Source: Paenibacillus lutrae (GTDB lineage: Bacteria > Bacillota > Bacilli > Paenibacillales > NBRC-103111). Taken from it: a stretch of DNA of 64,000 nucleotides. The translations under genes and the position numbers were made by a program. The DNA is taken from NCBI RefSeq assembly GCF_009757775.1, contig NZ_RHLK01000001.1, positions 1-64,000 of the forward strand, read 5' to 3'. Of this stretch, positions 60,394 through 64,000 are shown in pieces; the stretch's first letter is position 1, and every line of letters starts with the position of its first letter. A model generated the notes under the pieces. The model was given only the letters and a program-made list of their open reading frames with translations, made no database searches and was not told where the DNA came from.

Positions 60394-61881
60394 TTAAAAA
60401 GTCCGGAGCACTTCGGCCATCAAAGCCGTCCCTCTGCTAATTTCAGCAGCACTCAAATGACTGAACCCAAGGCAGGCTGCAGCTCCGTTACCATTGCCTA
60501 TATAAGACGCCGCATCTCGCCAGATCACGCCCCGCCGACCGCACTCCGCCATAAAGGCTGCATAGTCGGAGGGGGCGCCCTTCCACCATCCGAATATGTG
60601 GATACCCGCCTCATTGGGCAGCCACTCGAACGCAGCCGACAAGGGCTCCAGCTCTAAGCGGAGCTGTGCCGCTTTGGCTCCGTAGATCCGCTGCATACGC
60701 CGCAAATGCCTTTCATAGGAGCCGCTGTTCATGAAAACCGCCAGTGCGCGCTGCTCCAGAAGAGCTGCCGGATGAGGCTCATACAGCTTCTTGGCCACTC
60801 TGAAAGGCTCTGCCAGCCAGTGCGGCAGCACCACGTAGCCGAGACGGAGCCCGTCGTACATCGTCCGCGAGAACGTGCCGATGAAGACGACGCGGTCCTC
60901 CCGGTCGAGCGCCTTCAGCGGCTCGATCGGCCGTCCCGCGTAGCGGAATTCGGTGTCATAATCATCTTCGATGATGATGCCCCCGCGCCTGCCCGCCCAG
61001 CGCAGCAGCTCCTGCCTGCGCGCAAGCGGCAGCTGGACCCCGGTCGGGAACTGCCGGCCGGGAGTGACGAACAGCAGCCGGGCTTCCCACGGCTGCGGTA
61101 CAATCCCCTGTTCGTCGATAACGGCATCGACGGGCACCCCTCCCGCGGCCGCCGCAGCCCGCCGCGCTCCGCCGTACCCGGGCGATTCCACGATGACGGG
61201 ATCGCCCGGGTTCACAAGCAGCTGCATCGTCAGCGCGATCGCCTGCATCGAGCCGTTCACGATCGCGATGCGATCCGGATCGGCATCGATGCTGCGGGAG
61301 CGCCGCAGATGCAGCGAGACCGCCGCGCGCAGCGCAGGATCTCCCAGCGGGTCCTGCAGAGGCCTGCTCGTGTAATCGCTGCTGCGCACCTGCTCGTGCA
61401 GGCAGCGGTTCCACGCCTGCCGCGGGAAGACAGCCGCGTCCGCGCCCGCCAGCTCGAACTCGATGCGCTCTGCGGGAGCAGCACCCATCTCTTGCAGGCT
61501 AGCGCCGACCGGTGCACCTGCATCGCCTGCATGTGCCTTACCCGGCTCACGAATCGCCTCGCCCAGCTTACTTCCCCAAACGGACAGATCTACCTTACTA
61601 TTAGAAATAGAAGGAATTTTGCTCGGTCCACTCCGGTAAGCAACGAACGTGCCTTTACCCGGGACCGCTTCCACAAACCCTTCTGAAATTAACATTTCAT
61701 ACACTTGCGTTACCAGTCCCCGGGATACGCCATAAGTGCTTGCCGCTTCTCGGCTGGAAGGGAGTTTGGTCCCGTAAGTGAGCTTCCCCTCCATCATACT
61801 GTCCCGGAGCGCATGATAAAGAGCTTCGTTTTTATAAGAAAATTGTTGTGCATCCGGGTTAAATGGAATTAAAATTTTCAC
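60394..61881 (-). CDS. MocR/GabR-type regulator lacking the PLP lysine
   Basis: A 495-residue fusion: a GntR winged-helix at residues 10-80 (GKLTYGTKLPSSREAASTYG, VSRGLVTQVYEMLISEGF) and a fold-type I aminotransferase domain at 120-490 (VIVESPGYGGARRA, IIIEDDYDTEFRYAG). The position of the PLP lysine in GTFSK reads GTFSRTMYDGLRLGY (codon CGG at 60865-60867), so Arg339 replaces Lys and no internal aldimine can form there. I start at the GTG at 61881 with GGAGG 6 bases upstream. It is divergent from the PrsW-like gene. Confidence 0.87.
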   Translation of the reverse strand: MKILIPFNPDAQQFSYKNEALYHALRDSMMEGKLTYGTKLPSSREAASTYGVSRGLVTQVYEMLISEGFVEAVPGKGTFVAYRSGPSKIPSISNSKVDLSVWGSKLGEAIREPGKAHAGDAGAPVGASLQEMGAAPAERIEFELAGADAAVFPRQAWNRCLHEQVRSSDYTSRPLQDPLGDPALRAAVSLHLRRSRSIDADPDRIAIVNGSMQAIALTMQLLVNPGDPVIVESPGYGGARRAAAAAGGVPVDAVIDEQGIVPQPWEARLLFVTPGRQFPTGVQLPLARRQELLRWAGRRGGIIIEDDYDTEFRYAGRPIEPLKALDREDRVVFIGTFSRTMYDGLRLGYVVLPHWLAEPFRVAKKLYEPHPAALLEQRALAVFMNSGSYERHLRRMQRIYGAKAAQLRLELEPLSAAFEWLPNEAGIHIFGWWKGAPSDYAAFMAECGRRGVIWRDAASYIGNGNGAAACLGFSHLSAAEISRGTALMAEVLRTF

Positions 61882-62206
61882 AGAAACCTCCAATGTCCCA
61901 TACATTCCTCTCTGCAGCAGGAACCGGTTATCTCCTCATTGCCTGTTCTTACCTTCTCACAGCTTCCAGTCAGAAATCAACGCTGAATTGCCAAAGTCCC
62001 TGCAAATGCCTTATACTGTGGTCTGATTTGGGGTTCTGAGTACGAATCTTATAAAGAACAGCCAATGCTCCTAGCTTACATAGCTTGATTCGATCAGGTC
62101 TGCTCGCGGGTAAAGAGATACGACCGTCTGCCCGGCTTACTTCTTCTTAGTTTCCGGGGTGGCGGTTTCTGTCTGGAAACGGCTGCAAAGAAAGGAAATA
62201 CGCCTG
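61882..62206. other. Divergent region, MocR regulator / PrsW-like gene
   Basis: A 325-base gap. On the plus strand TTGCCA (61988-61993) and TATACT (62012-62017) with 18-base spacing form a candidate promoter about 190 bases before the PrsW-like start. No direct repeats typical of a MocR operator are obvious by eye. Confidence 0.4.
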
Positions 62207-64000
62207 ATGATTTTCTCTGGGTTACGGTTTAAAATACGATCGGCTGCGGACAGAATCCTTCTCTTATGGAGAAAGAACATCACAAAATCTCCGCGTCTTA
62301 TACAAATGTATTCCCTGCTTGCCTGGGTGGCGCTTGCCGCCTTCATTCTCTCTTTCTTCTTAATGAAGGAGAGCCGGCTTTTGCTTTTTCAGGCACTCGC
62401 CGCTTTCTACGTCATTTGGCAGCTGTGGATCTTAGCACGCTCCAAAACACTCAGCTGGGGTGCCTACACAGGCTTCCTGCTTATAGGAGCATGGATTATC
62501 GCCCCGCTGAACACGATGCTCGTCTCCGTCATCTTCATGCCGCTGGATGCGGCCGCATTCGCCAGATGGAATGCAGCGCTCGTTGCGCCGATAACGGAGG
62601 AGATCATGAAGCTGGCTCCGCTTCTGCTTTTCCTGTGGATTTCCCGCAGAGCCACGTCTTTAAGCCTGACCGATTTTGCACTGATCGGCGGAGCCACCGG
62701 AGCTGGTTTTCAATGGGCCGAGGAAACCTTGATGAGACTGCAAGCCAATGCCGGACTGCTTAATCAGGACGAAGCTTCCGGCGGCTACCTGGTCTGGAAG
62801 CTCCTGCGCTTTCTTCCTTCCACCGATCAGGAGCTTGCCCTGTCCTGGGCCGGACACGCGGCGGCTACAGCGCTGTGCGCGCTGGGCATCGGTTTTGCCA
62901 TCCGGCTGCGCCGGACCATCGGCTCATCGGCTTATGCGCTGCCCGTATTTCTGCTGCTATGGGCCATTGCCGATCACGCCGTACATAACGGCAGCCAGAC
63001 GATATGGCTGAACGGACTGCACACGACACTCGGCAGCGGGTCCTCCATGAAAATCCTGTTCATACTCATGTTTATTGCCGCAATTATCCGGGATTACTAT
63101 GACCTCAACCGTGTCCGAAACGGCCTGACACTCCTTCCTGATGAGACACGGCTGAAGCCGTCCGGTGAAATTTACCGCTCGGTGAAGGCTTTTCTTAACG
63201 GACCGGAACGTTATATCAGCCTCATCCGTTTCTACCGGACCCGCCGCAGAGTAGCTTTCACGCTGCTCTATGGCAAAAAAGAAGCCAAGAGGCGCCTCGG
63301 TAAGCTTCAAGACCGGATGAATACGCTGCAGTCCCTCGCTTCTGTCACCGGGGTCACGCTCTTAGGCGTGCTTAGTCTTACAGCGGTTGGTATGACGATC
63401 TTGGAAGCGGCGGCCGCCGGAGCGGGCACTGCAGGAACAGCTTGTGTGTCCTGCCTGCACAGCTCAGGCTCCATCTGGTGGAACAGTCAGTCGGGATGGG
63501 CCAAGTTAGCTTTCTTCTTCGGCGCGTTCATCCTATCCTGCTCCTTCTTCCCTTTCTGGAGTACGGCGGGAAGAGCATTCGCAGGAGAAAGGACAACTGC
63601 TGTTCAGAGCACCGGGGATGCGGATGGCGTTGCTTCTTCACTTACAGGCGGGATTGACTACATGCTGAATCATCCCCCGGCGCATGCAGCCGCGCTGGCT
63701 CTTAAGCAGGGAATGAAGCGTCTCCAGCAGTCTCTTCATCGTGATGAGACTGCCGGTACAGCCTCTTCCATGAGCAGTGAATTCGAAGAGGATCAGAGAG
63801 ATCAAATGGAAGAACCTCTGGAAGATAACGGGACCTCCTCGACTAAAGAAAAGGAGAACGCATCGCCCGCTCCTGCACATGTTCTCCGCTTCACAACAGA
63901 TCTTACCCGCAGTCATGTCCATGATGGCGGTATCACGCCTCCTGAGTCCGCTTCTCCTTTCCGAGGGAAATGGAATTTTCAAGGCCTGCACAACTGGGCG
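62207..64000 (+). CDS. PrsW-family intramembrane protease with long C-terminal extension (runs off right edge)
   Basis: The frame is open from the ATG at 62207 (AAAGGA upstream) to the window end: 598 residues, no stop. Residues 35-300 are a polytopic membrane domain with the PrsW motifs: PITEEIMKLAP near 131, GAGFQWAEETLMR near 165, SWAGHAAATAL near 217 and AIADHAVHN near 258. These are the Glu/His metal ligands. After two more hydrophobic stretches (about 385-470), residues 470-598 are hydrophilic and acidic. B. subtilis PrsW is about 220 residues, so this is far larger. Target and function of the extension are unknown. Confidence 0.72.
   Translation, partial: MIFSGLRFKIRSAADRILLLWRKNITKSPRLIQMYSLLAWVALAAFILSFFLMKESRLLLFQALAAFYVIWQLWILARSKTLSWGAYTGFLLIGAWIIAPLNTMLVSVIFMPLDAAAFARWNAALVAPITEEIMKLAPLLLFLWISRRATSLSLTDFALIGGATGAGFQWAEETLMRLQANAGLLNQDEASGGYLVWKLLRFLPSTDQELALSWAGHAAATALCALGIGFAIRLRRTIGSSAYALPVFLLLWAIADHAVHNGSQTIWLNGLHTTLGSGSSMKILFILMFIAAIIRDYYDLNRVRNGLTLLPDETRLKPSGEIYRSVKAFLNGPERYISLIRFYRTRRRVAFTLLYGKKEAKRRLGKLQDRMNTLQSLASVTGVTLLGVLSLTAVGMTILEAAAAGAGTAGTACVSCLHSSGSIWWNSQSGWAKLAFFFGAFILSCSFFPFWSTAGRAFAGERTTAVQSTGDADGVASSLTGGIDYMLNHPPAHAAALALKQGMKRLQQSLHRDETAGTASSMSSEFEEDQRDQMEEPLEDNGTSSTKEKENASPAPAHVLRFTTDLTRSHVHDGGITPPESASPFRGKWNFQGLHNWA

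Noticed and set aside
1-64000. tRNA and rRNA genes, prophage integrase or replication origin
   Set aside because: I looked for tRNA clover-leaf signals, rRNA segments, integrase-like proteins and DnaA-box clusters and recognised none.

Overview
The window looks like a chromosome segment of an endospore-forming member of the Bacillota, most probably a Paenibacillaceae (Paenibacillus-like) species. The support is: moderately high GC coding DNA with Gram-positive Shine-Dalgarno sites, a FapR-type operator on fabH, a lysine riboswitch, a GlpP antiterminator gene, a CcpA-type cre box, CgeB-type spore maturation proteins, an SpsI/J/K-like rhamnose gene set, and several sequences that fit sporulation sigma-K promoters. 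The species assignment is inference.

Layout. 1-6.5 kb: the 5' end of an IS1182-family transposase with two hairpins, an NCS2 nucleobase permease, a PatB/MalY C-S lyase, an AT-rich island with a secreted HNH-nuclease toxin-like protein and an SMI1/KNR4 immunity-like protein, then fabH under a FapR operator. 6.5-42 kb: a very large spore-surface glycosylation locus. It has about 13 glycosyltransferases (GT2, GT4 and CgeB types), two DUF1796 proteins, several small beta-rich or helical proteins, and nucleotide-sugar genes. These comprise rfbA/B/D-like genes for dTDP-L-rhamnose, a 5-inverting 4,6-dehydratase/RmlD-like reductase/2-epimerase trio fitting UDP-N-acetyl-L-quinovosamine or L-fucosamine, and two further SDR epimerases. 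It also holds a histone-H1-like protein and an 1811-residue decapeptide-repeat protein with a WIAG-like tail. The locus closes with an L,D-transpeptidase and a GT4.

42-64 kb is mostly housekeeping: an alpha/beta hydrolase, a ugp-type ABC importer headed by glpP with a candidate GlpP-controlled leader, lysP with its L-box, a DUF485/ActP acetate symporter pair with a cre box, psd plus an Fsr-like exporter, a hydrolase, a racemase-like protein overlapping an enolase-superfamily epimerase, a 14-bp tandem repeat, fRMsr, malic enzyme, a MocR regulator lacking its PLP lysine, and the 5' part of a PrsW-like protease that runs off the right edge.

How the parts may work together (inference): the sugar-nucleotide enzymes supply L-rhamnose and an L-amino-deoxyhexose, which the glycosyltransferases place on Ser/Thr-rich surface proteins during late sporulation. 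The best acceptor candidate is the 1811-residue protein, with about 88 near-identical GSVTSEALAE-type decapeptides, much as BclA carries glycans on its collagen-like repeats. Strongly basic tails on several of these enzymes, an acidic cluster at the N-terminus of the repeat protein, and a helical Gly-spaced motif shared by the two CgeB proteins and the H1-like protein suggest a docked assembly. This is the most promising undescribed system in the window.
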